Shown here: in pieces, positions 12,863-24,312 of the stretch | Position numbering within the stretch: the first letter of the stretch is position 1 | How the letters are laid out: every line of letters begins with the position of its first letter | Assembly (NCBI GenBank): GCA_905160935.1 | Contig: CAJHZI010000649.1 | Coordinates: 2,104,501 to 2,168,500, forward strand | Reading direction: 5' to 3' | Origin: Enchytraeus crypticus | Lineage: Eukaryota; Annelida; Clitellata; Enchytraeida; Enchytraeidae | DNA: 64,000 nucleotides | Position numbers and translations under genes: made by a program | The notes under the pieces: generated by a model | Database searches by the model: none | What the model was told of the DNA's origin: nothing | What the model saw: only the letters and a program-made list of their open reading frames with translations

Positions 12863-12895
<33 letters not shown>
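12727..12895 (+). repeat. SINE-1 copy, headless, (ATT)n tail
   Basis: It matches the body of the repeat at 42415-42578: CGCGTTGATCTGAGAGTAAA, TTCACTGGACTG, AAATTGCCTAACGGAT, GATAGATATCAACGTAGTTG and a (TTA)n tail at 12867-12893. The tRNA-like head is missing. Confidence 0.85.
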
Positions 12896-12896
<1 letters not shown>

Positions 12897-14640
12897 AAAC
12901 AATAGGCCATTTGTGCTTTTAATTTTTTAAATAATTGACTCAACATGATCTTTGAAAGATAAGTCTTCGTCAATCTCCATACCTAGGAATTTTACGCATT
13001 TGATCCTTGTTAGTGTCGTTTGATCAATTTGTAAATTAAGTTTGGGACTAGAGACGAACTCTTCATCCTTCATATTCGGGAAAAAGGTAATGTAGGCTGT
13101 TTTAGCCAGATTAATCGTTAGGTCATTATTAGAAGCCCACTTTCCTATCATAATAACACAAGCACTATTAGCATTTGAAAATAGGTCATTCAAATTTTTA
13201 CCATTTATGAAGGCATTTGAGTCGTCAGCAAACAGAGTAAATGAGATATCTGGACAGGCATTTTGCATATCGTTGATATAAATAAGGAATAATAGTGGCC
13301 CTAAAATGGAGCCTTGCGGGACCCCTATAGAGACAGGTCTTATAGAGGAAGAAGACTGTTCAACTGTAGGATATTGCAGTCTATTCGATAGATAGGATTG
13401 GAGCCATTGAATAGTTAACCCTCTTACACCATAGTATTCTAGTTTTTGACAAAGAATATTATGATTGACAGTGTCAAAAGCTTTGCTAAGATCAAGAAAA
13501 AGACCTAAAGAATGCATTTTATTAGCTTTATGGGCTCGGATCATGTTTAAACTGCTATAAATTGCATCCACAGTTGAGTGTCCCATTCTGAAGCCAAATT
13601 GATTATCGGAGAGTAAATTATATTTATCAAGAAATTTGAATAGGCGGTTATACATCAACCGTTCAAAAATTTTACTTAGATTATTGAGTAGTGAGATAGG
13701 TCGGTAATTTTGAATTTCATCCTTTTTACCTGATTTATGTATAGGTATGACTTTGGCAGTTTTAAAACCTTCTGGAAATATCCCAGCACTAAAACTGCAA
13801 TTTATAATAAAGACTAGTGGTTCAGCAATGAGAGAAGAAGATATTAATAAAATTTTGTTAGAGATGCCATCAGGACCCGTGGAGTTAGTCTTTTTGAGAG
13901 TTAAAATGACATTCGATACCTCGATATTGTTGGTAGGGTTTACAAAAATTGAGTTTTGGCAAGGGTGATTAAGAAATTGTCTAAAGTTAGTCGGGGTATT
14001 ATCAATAGCCTTGAATTTTTCCAATAATTTTGACCCAATTTCAGAGAAATATTCATTAAAGATATCAGCAATGTCAGATTTATTCTTAATTTTTTCATTA
14101 TTTTTAGTAATATAGCCAATATGGGAGTTTTCTTTTTGTTTCTTAAAGCTACATCATGTTGTTTAATGTTTTCCAGATATTTTTTATGGAGTTTTTCCGA
14201 GAGTCAAGTAAATTTTTGTAAAAATCTTTACGTTTATTTTTGATTAATTTATCAAGCTCTTTTTTGTAGGATTTGTAAATGATCATATCTTTACTGGTGC
14301 CTGATTGCTTTGCTTTAAAATATAAGGATTTTTAAAATCTAATTTTAGCTTTAACTCTTTATTGACCCAACATTTATCCTTGAAATTATTTCTGGAGCAG
14401 GACTGGTTTATTAGAGTATTGGTTAAGTACTTAACCATAGCATCAGGAGATTTCATTAAATACATTTCATTCCAAGATATTTCAGCTAGTGATTATTTAT
14501 ATTTCTCAATACTTTTTGTATTGAAAACTCTTTTCAGGGGTCGTTCTTCATATTTAGACTCCTTGACATTCGTAGTTACAATAATTAAATTAGCATAGTG
14601 ATCTGAAATATCACACACGACGGTTAGACACTATAATATA
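12897..14640 (-). mobile_element. LINE-A 5' part: endonuclease remnant and RT domain
   Basis: A non-LTR retrotransposon of the CR1/jockey group, 5' truncated at about 14640. The 14465-14283 frame resembles the linker between endonuclease and RT (CWVNKELK). The RT frame begins near 14024. The element breaks at 12896, where the SINE-1 (ATT)n tail abuts it, and resumes at 11540. Confidence 0.8.
12927..14024 (-). pseudogene. LINE-A reverse transcriptase ORF fragment
   Basis: A 365-residue uninterrupted frame covers most of the RT fingers and palm. It shows RPISLLNNLSK (108-118), GFRMGHSTVDA (144-154), DLSKAFDTVNH (178-188), GVPQGSILGPLLFLIY (234-249) and the catalytic LFADDSNAF (264-272). The two Asp of FADD and the preceding Asp of DLSKAFD are present, so the active-site residues survive. 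The frame lacks the endonuclease and is cut after DHVESII. The family role is copying its own RNA into DNA at a nicked target; this copy cannot do so alone. Confidence 0.85.
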
Positions 14641-14892
14641 GTCAATATAGTCCTACATATGGTATTATGCTATATATAGTCTATCTAAGTTAGTCTGCTG
14701 TTGTACATTGGTCTCTCCACGTATAAAGTCATAAAGTGGAACATTAATCTATCCACAGCTCGTCTGATTGTGGATTATGTGGAGCTTGGGATCCCGGAGT
14801 GACTCTTCCACACTATCAAAACAAACAACTGAACGCTGCTCTATGTGAAAGCTCTCCATGTGTTGAGTCTAATGCCAGAAATCGGAGTGATT
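14641..14892. other. No feature recognised
   Basis: A short spacer between the LINE-A 5' truncation point and the TCACA-rich repeat. Confidence 0.4.
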
Positions 14893-15290
14893 GCACATCA
14901 CATAACCGTCACACATCACAGTACTGTTACATATCACATCACATTTGTGTAACACATCACATCACTGTAACATATCACATCATATTACTGTCACTCATCA
15001 CATCACTGTTTTATATCACATCAAATCACTGTAGGACATCACATCATAGATACACATCACATCACATTACTGTCACACATCACATCATCGTCACATCAAA
15101 GTCGCCACACATCAGATAACGTCATAGTCACATCACATCAGAGACATATCATAATCTCAATCATATCACATTACAAAATGATCACATCGCAGTCACGCAT
15201 TATATCACAACATAGTCACACATAACAGTACATCACAACATATTCACACTTCACATCACAGACATAATTTAAATAAGTCAAATCACAGAC
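14893..15290 (+). repeat. Degenerate TCACATCACA minisatellite
   Basis: About 20 loosely conserved units built on CACATCACATCACTGTAACA. They decay to the right. The small open frame over it is an artefact. Confidence 0.8.
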
Positions 15291-15445
15291 AGACCTTGCA
15301 CCATTTTCATACATCATGGCAGAATTTAAAAAAATTACAATAGACATTATGATTTCAAAAAATATGGAGTACGAAATTTAACAAAATATATTATCATGGA
15401 ACGTTATATGTTGAACGATTTATTTATTTCGAAATATATCTATAC

Positions 15446-15464
15446 ATGTATGTATGTATGTATG

Positions 15465-15521
<57 letters not shown>
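15446..15521. repeat. (TATG)n(TA)n microsatellite
   Basis: Six TATG units run into about 50 bp of TA. Confidence 0.95.
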
Positions 15522-15524
<3 letters not shown>

Positions 15525-16920
15525 GTTCATATATCATTGAATTTCTCATGTTATTATTTTATTTGCGCATGATGCTCAAAAATTCACTAACTCATACCAA
15601 AACAGACATATTCAATAAGAATCTCCATCTAAAGCAATATTTGTCCACTTAGTCTCTTAAAACATTTTTCCACTCTAAGCTCTACCGTTTTAATCCTTTT
15701 GGTGAGTTATCGGTTCTACATTGAATGTATTGTAGAATTTTAGCTCAGAGTTCAGCGATGTTTCACCTTTGTCTTGATCTTAATCCAGGTTCCACCGGGA
15801 TTTGAGAACCTGCCTGGTGGAAGGCTTTAGAATTGTAGGAATTAGAGTTAAAGAAACAACTGAGCAGCTCTGCCGTTATGAAAAGTGATCGATAGTATTG
15901 AATCTCTGGACTCAATCCGAGATAAAGCTAATGATAGAAAGAACTGTTTAAGAAACTCCTGCTAATGGATAACGAAAGATTATATTACAGGTTTTAACTG
16001 AGTATATTTTGGATGAATAGCTGAAATTTAAAGCGTGATCTGACAAATCAGCTTCAAAGAACATAACATAGAACAAGAGTAGCGTTGCAATTGAAAATAA
16101 AGGAGTTTAATTTATTAGATGAGTGCTTTGTTTCTGAAGACAGAAGAACGACAGTTGGTATAATAGTTTATTATTTAGTTTATAGTTTATTTATTGCTTT
16201 CTCTCTCTCTCTCTCTCTCTCTGACTGATGGATAGTGTCTTTGAAGTGGAAACTTTATGTTTTTCAATAAGCCTGTTCTTCATCAATATATACTGTGCGT
16301 TATATGCAGTGTGCACTATTCTACACGATGCACTATTCGTGACGCCCCTGACATTACCTTATGGCGAGGAACCGGACATTAAATTCTTATTGATTGATTG
16401 ATTGATGCTAGTTCTGTTTATAGGCATTAATCAATCAGTTCATAGACAGAATATTATTCCAAAGATTTTTAAGGACGAAGTGTAGTTGCATTTAACGAAA
16501 CAGTACATTTAGCTTCCTCATCGCTAGTGTCGACGAGATATTCCCGTGAATTAAGACTACCGTAACTCCACGTTAGACGGACCATTCCTGGATAAGTTCT
16601 TCCGGTGTTTCGACAGAAGTCGTTCGAATAAAAGTTTTGTAATAACAGGCGTAGGTCTAAAAGATTATATACATCTAATGGAATTTAAATCGATGCTGTT
16701 TTTGCAATTTCTACATTTTCAGATGTGCCTGGAAATCCAGATATACACAAAGAAATGTAACTAGTATCCCTTTTCTGCCTTTGTAAATAGCAAATCATCT
16801 TTCACCACTGAAATTTAAAATCATTCCTGTATTTCGTAGTCCAATAAGGAGTCTAAATAAAAGTCGTTGCTTTTAATTTTAATTGTTTACTTCACAGAAG
16901 AATTTCTATTTCTATTACAG
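15522..16920. other. No confident gene; small repeats
   Basis: It contains a (CT)n tract at 16198-16222 and the SINE-like tail at 16341-16407. A short open segment at about 16735-16768 sits after a good acceptor (TACATTTTCAG) but no compatible frame to the next candidate exon could be made. Confidence 0.4.
16341..16407 (+). repeat. SINE-like 3' end with (ATTG)n tail
   Basis: ACATTACCTTATGGCGAGGA is followed by ACCGGACATTAAATTCTTAT and ATTG repeats. It is the same order as the minus-strand copy at 4049-4140. Confidence 0.6.
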
Positions 16921-16996
16921 AAGAAATTTCGAACGTAGGTGTTGAACCCAGCTCAGACGCTCAAAATCGTCTATCTTATTCTCTCGGCTCCGATGG
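16921..16996 (+). CDS. Candidate isolated internal exon, unknown gene
   Basis: A strong acceptor (TTTCTATTTCTATTACAG) is followed by 76 nt open in only one frame and a consensus-like donor (GATG then GTATGT). The residues include EISNVGVEPSSDAQN and LSYSLGSDG, which look protein-like. No partner exon in a matching phase was found and no family was recognised. It may be a fortuitous splice-site pair. Confidence 0.22.
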
Positions 16997-17289
16997 TATG
17001 TTTTATTCAGCTATATTCATGTGTTAATTTATTTCTGTATTCAATAGAGATGATGGCAATTTTCTGTATCAAAAATTTTCTGTATCAAAGTGTTGTAATG
17101 TTAACTTTACTAAAACAATGTCATGTTTTCAAATTCTACCGTGGAACCAAAAAATTCTAAATTAAAAAATAAAAGCTGCCCGGGTTTCGATGTTTTAACT
17201 GCACCTCCTCTAAAATTATCAGTTATGTAATTTCTAAACCGCTTTCAATGTTGTAAGCAATACGGGTTCATGTCAAAGAAGTCAACTAA

Positions 17290-18298
17290 TACACAACTAT
17301 TTTATTAGCGTATTTTAAAAGGAATTTGCAATAAAGTAAGAAAAGGGTCTCCAATAATGCTGCATTTTTTTGAATCCAAAATTAATGTGATATTATTTAA
17401 AGATTTCACAGTTTCTGTGTGTCTGATTCTCGAATATTGTTCAAATCTCCGGTCTCAATGCAGAAAAAGTGCTATTGTCCTGATAGAATCAATTCTGAAA
17501 AGATTCACTAAGCGTCTAAGTGGTATAATGGGATTACAGTATTCGGAGAGATTAAAAGTTGTGGCTTCCGAATCGTTAGAACAACGAAGGCTTACATCTG
17601 ACCTCTGCATGTCTTAAAAATTATCACAGGATTGGTCGATCTACTTAAAGATGGGCTTATTGTTTTCAAAAATGGGGTATCAATAAATAATGTTCGAAGT
17701 TTATACATGGATAAATTTCATTTTAATGCCGGAAGATGCCATTTCAAAAACCGATGCATCACTTGTTGGAATACCCTACCCTCTAATGTTATAAATGCGT
17801 CTTCCATAAACTCTTTTTAAAAAGTGTCTGGAGGATATTGATGTAAGCAAATACCTAAGAATTAAGGGATTGCTTTGTATCATTCACTATCTTCTGTATA
17901 TTCCTTTTTCAAGTCGTTGAATCGTACTTTTAATTGTCGTAAGTATTCTAGCGTTATAAAGTTTTTCAATAGTGAAATTTTATGTGACAATTAGGTGCAG
18001 GATCTAAAGTGTTATGTTTAATTGACATTGCGTTCTGTGTGCATATATTTACTCGTGTATATTGTTGATTGTCATACTAATTTTACTACATGATCGGCTA
18101 AATTTATCTTGGCACATAATTATACTAAGGATTTTATTGAACATAGTCAATAATTACTGCAAATATTTGTATTTGTTAAAATTCGGAATATGTAAACTCA
18201 ACTTGTGGGCCTTTATTTCCGTTCATGCGCTCACATTCCTTATTGTAAATGACAATTTCGATAGGCGTATGAAAAATAAAATAAATAAATAAACTTGA
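17290..18298 (+). mobile_element. LINE-D 3' fragment (CR1/jockey group)
   Basis: Two plus-strand frames (17357-17617, then 17632-17875) together give the typical end of non-LTR ORF2: VCLILEYCSNL, then ILKRFTKRLSGIMGLQYSERL, a Leu/Glu-rich ESLEQRRLTSDL, RCITCWNTLPSNVINASSIN, and SFKKCLED after one stop. A frame break lies near 17617. The 3' end is (AAATA)n before CTTGAAA at about 18298. It belongs to a different subfamily from LINE-A/B: the tail is not GA and the RFTKRL signature is distinct. Confidence 0.75.
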
Positions 18299-18454
18299 AA
18301 TACTGTAGGCTATATATTGTCTAGAATATCAAGTATTAAGTCCTATAATAATTTACAATGAATATGGAGTATACTGTTCTACCTAATATACTTATAGGTC
18401 GTTTAAAGACGGTCATATTTAAAGTTAAAATTGTTTGTGTGTTAATTATTCGTG

Positions 18455-18570
18455 TTGGCCCGGTGGCTTGTTGGAAAATGGTTTTACACCTGCTGCTGCT
18501 ACGGTTCAAATCTAGTGCTCTTCCCCTCACTGACATGATATTCCAGCATGAAAATGACGATTAAATAGGC
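18455..18570 (+). repeat. Divergent tRNA-headed SINE-2-like copy
   Basis: GGCCCGGTGGCTTGTTGG is an A-box-like head. CGGTTCAAATCTAGTGCTC is a B box followed by TCACTGACATGAT, as in the SINE-2 family. It is strongly diverged. Confidence 0.45.
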
Positions 18571-19260
18571 TTTAACTTCTAATTTTAAAGCCCATTATAC
18601 ATAGTCCTTCCATTCTTAAAAATTAACTTCATACAATTATACTATAAGAAAGTTATCAATAAAATATAAACGAAAGTGGATTTAATGACCGAAAAATTCT
18701 TAAACTTGAGCAAAAATAACTTCAAACAGTCTGCATACACTTATAATCTACAGTAAAATTAAAGAACACAACGAGGAAAAACTTTCAGAATGTTTCTGAT
18801 GCAGTATATATTACCCGATAGTCGCTATATAGTGTAAGGAAAATTTTTTAATCAATGAAATGGGATAAATTACTACCTCAACATCCTGTTCATGTCAAAA
18901 CCTGATGTCATTCCTCAAGTATGCCGTCTCTACGGAAGAGATGCGCGATAATTTTTGAGTCCGTGTTAAAAGAACTCGAGTTAATTAAACGCCAGCTTCA
19001 AACCTACTGCTCGGGTTCGCTCCATTGAGCGCAATCTAATGAGAAATGACGATAATTCCCATCTCAGATCAGACGTTTTACATTAATGGAATCCGTTAAA
19101 GATTGGAATGGGGAATAATCACTTAATTAGACAATATAGTACTTAAGTATGTTAGATATCAAAGTCAATCTTGTGGATGGTGATGTTTATGACTCTATTA
19201 TGGATCGAGATCATATTCCACATGATCTATGATGGATCTAGGATTGTTCGAGATCGTGTT
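18571..19260. other. No gene recognised
   Basis: AT-rich unique-looking sequence lying left of the large minisatellite. Confidence 0.4.
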
Positions 19261-20472
19261 CTACGGTACACTTGTTTTACAGTACACTTGTTCTACAGTA
19301 CACTAGTTCTACGGTACACTTGCTCTGCAGTACACTTGTTCTACAGTACACTTGTTATACAGTACACTTGATCTATAGTATACTTGTTCAACAGTGCACT
19401 TGTTCAACAGTACAATTGTTCTATAGTACACTTGTTCTACAGTACACTTGTTCTACAGTACACTTGTTCTACAGTACACTTGTTCTACAGTGTTCTACGA
19501 TACACTTGTTTTACAGTACGCATGTTCTATAGTAAACATGTTCTACAGTACACTTGTAAACTTGTTCTACAGTACACTTGTTCTACGGTACACTTGTTTT
19601 ACAGTACACTCGCTTTACAGTACACTTGTTCTACAGTACACTAGTTCTACAGTACACTTGTTTTACAGTACACTTGTTCTACAGTACACATGTTTTACAG
19701 TACACATGTTCTACGGTACACTTGTTCTGCAGTACACTTGTTCTACAGTACACTTGTTCTACGGTACACTTGTTCTACAGTACACTTGTTCTACAGTACA
19801 CATGTTCTACGATACACTTGTTTTACAGTACGCATGTTCTATAGTAAACATGTTCTACAGTACACTTGTAAACTTGTTCTACAGTACACTTGTTCTACGG
19901 TACACTTGTTTTACAGTACACTCGCTTTACAGTACACTTGTTCTACAGTACACTTGTTCTACAGTACACTTGTTTTACAGTACACTTGTTCTACAGTACA
20001 CATGTTTTACAGTACACATGTTCTACGGTACACTTGTTCTGCAGTACACTTGTTCTACAGTACACTTGTTCTACGGTACACTTGTTCTACAGTACATTTA
20101 ATCTATAGTACACTTGTTCAACAGTACAATTGTTCTATAGTACACTTGTTCTACAGTACACTTGTTCTACAGTACACTTGTAAACTTGTTCTACAGTACA
20201 CTTGTTCTACGGTACACTTGTTTTACAGTACACTCGCTTTACAGTACACTTGTTCTACAGTACACTTGTTCAACAGTACACTTGTTCAACAGTACAATTG
20301 TTCTATAGTACACTTGTTCTACAGTACACTTGTTCTACAGTGCACATGTTCTACGATATACTTGTTCAACAGTACAATTGTTCTATGGTACACTTGTTCT
20401 ACGGTACACTTGTTCTACAGTACACTTGTTCTACGGTACACTTGTTCTACGGTACACTTGCAGTGTTGTAGG
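19261..20472. repeat. 16-bp minisatellite with 312-bp higher-order repeat
   Basis: About 75 units of TTCTACAGTACACTTG and variants. A marker block with a CTTGTAAACTTG insertion recurs at about 19554, 19866 and 20178, exactly 312 bp apart. It is flanked by the same order of variant units, so large blocks were duplicated. Because 16 is not a multiple of 3 and the unit lacks stops on the + strand, long overlapping frames of FYSTLVLQYTC type run in all three plus frames. These are not genes. Confidence 0.95.
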
Positions 20473-20601
20473 TAGATTACTCAACTTACAAGCAAATAAA
20501 TTCATTGGAAATTTCGAGATTTGATAACTTACATATTAACTTTCTAGGTAATAACTGAATGTGAAGTTTGAAGCATTGGGCTTCGCATCTTAAAACTACA
20601 T

Positions 20602-22567
20602 CAGAGAGAGAGAGAGACAAGATCATTTATTTGTAACTGACTCAAAATATATACGAAGCGCATACAGCGAAACAGAACATAAATAAAACGGCCGTCAGAA
20701 AAAGCACAATTGAGCTCTATCACACTGACTACAGGAAACATGAAAACATAGTAACATAGCAGCAAAGGATCGTAGAAAGTTGGAGATAATAAACATTGTT
20801 GAAAATTGGAGATAAAAAACACAGATTTACAATAACATAATGAAAACAGCATCAATCTGTAAAGGGCAGAACATTGCGGACTAACTAATGCAAAAACCAG
20901 AGATTTATACAGCTAAAAATGCATTAAAATAAAACCGGATTCAAACAGTAGCACACGCTGGACTAATATTAAATAACCCCTGAGCGATCAGAGGTTCTAC
21001 TGAATTAAAGACTTTGTACAACTGTAAACATAGACAAAGATAATCATTTCCATGCATGAATTAAATACTCTTTGTACATTTTGTTAAAAACTGATTCATT
21101 GGAACAGGTTCTGATTTCACTGGGGATATCATTCCATATTGTACAGCAAGAGTTTACAAAGGAATTGAAAAAAGTACCATTAGATTGTTTATAAAGGTAA
21201 TTAGTTGATTTAATGCGAGTAGGATAACTATGACCAGCCTGATTTAGCAGAATAGATTGACCGTAGAAGAGGGGACAGAATTGGCAGAATGTAAGCATCT
21301 GAAGGTAATTTTAGAGATTTGTAAATTTCTTAGGAGGTTAACTGGGAGCGAGTTGTAGTTAAGATAAAGTTATTTAACATTATAATATCTATCAACGTTC
21401 TGCAAGGTTCTAAGTACTCGGTTGCAAGCTAAGATTAGAGGTTCAATTATGTAATTACAAGTAAAACTATAAGCTTCAATCCCGTAATAGATATAGGGAT
21501 AAACGATGGAGTAATAAATATTTTTCCGACATAAGATTGGTAATAGATTTCTTCTATGATATAGCATACCTTCTAACACTATTAATTTTAGAAATAATAT
21601 AGTGAACATCTTGTTTAAAATTAAGCCTTTCGTCAATATAAATTCCTAGAAATTTAATATGATTTACTGTATTAATAACCATTCTATTACCAGCAATACG
21701 CAAATTAGAAGACTTAATTAAATCAATGTCATCACTATTATGGTAAAATAAAATATAAGCAGATTTATCATAGTTGATGCTTAACAAGTTGCAACTGAAC
21801 CAATGACTTAGTTCTTTACAAACACAGTTGGCTTTAGTATAAGCAGATAGCAAATTCTCTCCAGAAATAAATGCATTAGAATCGTCAGCAAAAAGAGACA
21901 ACAATGCTTTATTGGTAGAACGTTCGATATCATTGATATATATTAAAAACAGAAGGGGACATAAGATAGAACCTTGAGGTACCCCTGTTGAAATAGGCTG
22001 GACACTTGTTGATAGATCATTGATAACAGTATATTGAGATCTAGCCGAGTGGTAAGACTTAAACCATTTAAGGGCTGTACCACGAACTTCATATGTATTA
22101 AATTTATCTAATAATATACTATGATTAACAGTATCGAAGGCCTTGCTTAAATCAAAAAATAACCCTATTAAATAATTATTATAGCCATTTTCCAAACGTA
22201 TCATATTAATAGAGTTAATTAATGCATCAGCGGTTGAGTGACCTTTACGAAAGCCATATTGATGTAGCGAAAATAGATTATATTTACACATAAAGCTATA
22301 GATACGATTATACATAATTTTTTCAGAAACTTTACTAAGGTTGCTTACTAAAGATATGGGTCTGTAATTATCAACTTTGCAGGTGTCGCCTTTTTTGTGG
22401 ATTGGAATAACTTTGGCAATTTTAAAAGAAGAAGGAAACTCACCAAGTTGAAGGGATTGATTAATAATGTGAGTTAGGGGATTAATGATAAAGTTAATAG
22501 ATAGTTGAATAATTTTTGTTATTACTCCATCACTACCAGTAGAATTAGTAGATTTTGGAGACATAAC
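20602..22567 (-). mobile_element. LINE-B, 5'-truncated CR1/jockey-group element
   Basis: A minus-strand relative of LINE-A. RT lies at 22564-21554, the downstream region in a shifted frame at 21636-21370 (IYYSIVYPYIYYGIEAYS), and the C-terminal end at 21298-21044 (GHSYPTRIKSTNYLY; CCTIWNDIPSEIRT). The 3' UTR ends in a GA/TC tract at 20603-20618. Frameshifts near 21600 and 21340 and a 5' cut at about 22567 make it inactive. Confidence 0.85.
21554..22564 (-). pseudogene. LINE-B reverse transcriptase ORF fragment
   Basis: A 336-residue frame with the RT palm: YRPISLVSNLSK (67-78), YGFRKGHSTADALI (103-116), DLSKAFDTVNHSIL (138-151), GVPQGSILCPLLFLIYIND (194-212) and FADDSNAF (225-232). The catalytic Asp residues are present. 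It is colinear with the LINE-A frame with many substitutions, so the two are old relatives in one family. It begins inside the RT N-terminus (NSTGSDG) and lacks the endonuclease. Confidence 0.85.
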
Positions 22568-22907
22568 AGTAGGCTATTTAATACTTCGCTTTCAGTCGCA
22601 GTAAAGATTCACATTAGTAGTTCTAGTATCTGCATGTAGAACAATGTTTTAACTCTAAGAAAGAACTTAGAAAGACAACGGTAAGCCAAATCAGGAGCCT
22701 TATTTTTCTCAAGCTAAAAGTTTAATTAGGTATGGATATGGCAGAACATTTCGTAAAGAGTTTGTTGATCTATTGAGTGCTTTTTATGAAGCGGAGAAAG
22801 CATTTCTTTGACTGAATATATACCGTGGGCCTGCCAATTGATAGAACAGACGAGACTATAGAGTGAGATAGAGAGAGAAGGAGGGAGAGAGGGAGATAGA
22901 GACAGAT

Positions 22908-22945
<38 letters not shown>

Positions 22946-23811
22946 ACTCAACATAAATTCAACTGAATGTATAGATCTCCAATAAAACAGCCATTCTAAG
23001 TAAAGCTCATCCTCCATGCTGAAGACACCGAGATGATATGATGTAATACTCCATGGTGACTGATAGCTATCCCTAGCCTAAGACGGATTTATGAAAACAA
23101 AACACAGCTACAGGATTTTGATCCACATGACTCTCGTCCAGAATCTCCTGTATCTCTGTTCATTACTCTCTATGTGTCTCTGCATGAATCTCCCTATATC
23201 TCTGTGTCTATGTCTCTATTTTCTCTCTGAATTGCAGTATATATTTTACGATGTACTGTTAGCATTATTGCCCAAAACAACTAATGGTAACTTACATGTA
23301 TGTCCAAATTATTTTCCAAAAAATGATTTACTAATTGCGATCTATGCTTCGTTTTAGTTAATCCGGTTGTAAATATGAAATCCAACAATAAGTTCAATAT
23401 TAAAAATTAATTTTTCTTATTTAGAATTGCATACGACTGAATTGAAGGACTCATAAAGTTTGCCGCATGAAATTTTTAACTCGCGCTGAAACCGACGACA
23501 ATTTAATACAGTTTATGCCAAATCAATATGTCCATTTGCAACTTTATTTCAATGTCTAATATAAATATTACTATATCTTCTTTCTCTATCAAAAGTTAAA
23601 TATCACAAAGCGATGATTGATTGATTTGAGTAATTAATTGATTGATTGACTGATTTATTGATTGATGGTTGAATTGATTGATTGAGTGATTAATTGATTG
23701 ATTGATTCAGACCTGCAGCAGGGTCAGTTACTTCTGAGCGTGAAGTCAGGTTGTAGATGTTATAATCAAGACTTAACAGAGCTCCATGACATCTGTCCTC
23801 CAGAACTTCTC
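22568..23811. other. No gene recognised; GA-rich and GATT-rich tracts
   Basis: A (GA)n-rich block lies at 22860-22946 and degenerate (GATT)n at 23612-23706. The 88-residue frame at 23091 is Leu/Cys-rich, driven by CTCT/TGTC composition, and has no supporting feature. Confidence 0.45.
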
Positions 23812-24312
23812 AACCAAGGAATTCTGGTTAGTTTTACTTAGATCTGTATGAACAAAGTCTCAATCAAGGAATTCGGGTTAGTTTTACTTAGATCTGTGTG
23901 AACAAAGTCTAAACCATGGAATTCGGGTTAGTTTTACTTAGATCTGTATGAACAAAGTCTAAACCATGGAATTCTGGTTAGTTTTACTTAGATCTGTATG
24001 AACAAAGTCTAAACCATGGAATTCTGGTTAGTTTTACTTAGATCTGTGTGAACAAAGTCTAAACCATGGAATTCGGGTTAGTTTTACTTAGATCTGTATG
24101 AACAAAGTCTAAACCATGGAATTCTGGTTAGTTTTACTTAGATCTGTGTGAACAAAGTCAAACCATGGAATTCGGGTTAGTTTTACTTAGATCTGTATGA
24201 ACACAGAATCAACCATGGAATTCTAATTAGTTTTACTTAGATCTGTATGAACAAAGTCTAAATCATGGAATTCTGATTAGTTTTACTTAGATCTGTATGA
24301 AAAAAAGTCTCA
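23812..24312 (+). repeat. 50-bp minisatellite, about 10 copies
   Basis: Units with GGAATTCTGGTTAGTTTTAC then TTAGATCTGTATGAACAAAG. Variants alternate (TTCTGG/TTCGGG, GTATG/GTGTG). The last two copies decay. Confidence 0.92.

Noticed and set aside
19261..20472. The 16-bp repeat read as an array of steroid-receptor elements (AGTACA..TGTTCT)
   Set aside because: The half-sites are separated by 2 bp rather than the 3 bp of the known elements, so the resemblance is weak.
19272..20475. Long overlapping plus-strand ORFs (up to 261 codons) with FYSTLVLQYTC repeats
   Set aside because: They are frame-shifted readings of one 16-bp tandem repeat that lacks stops; there are no splice or family features.
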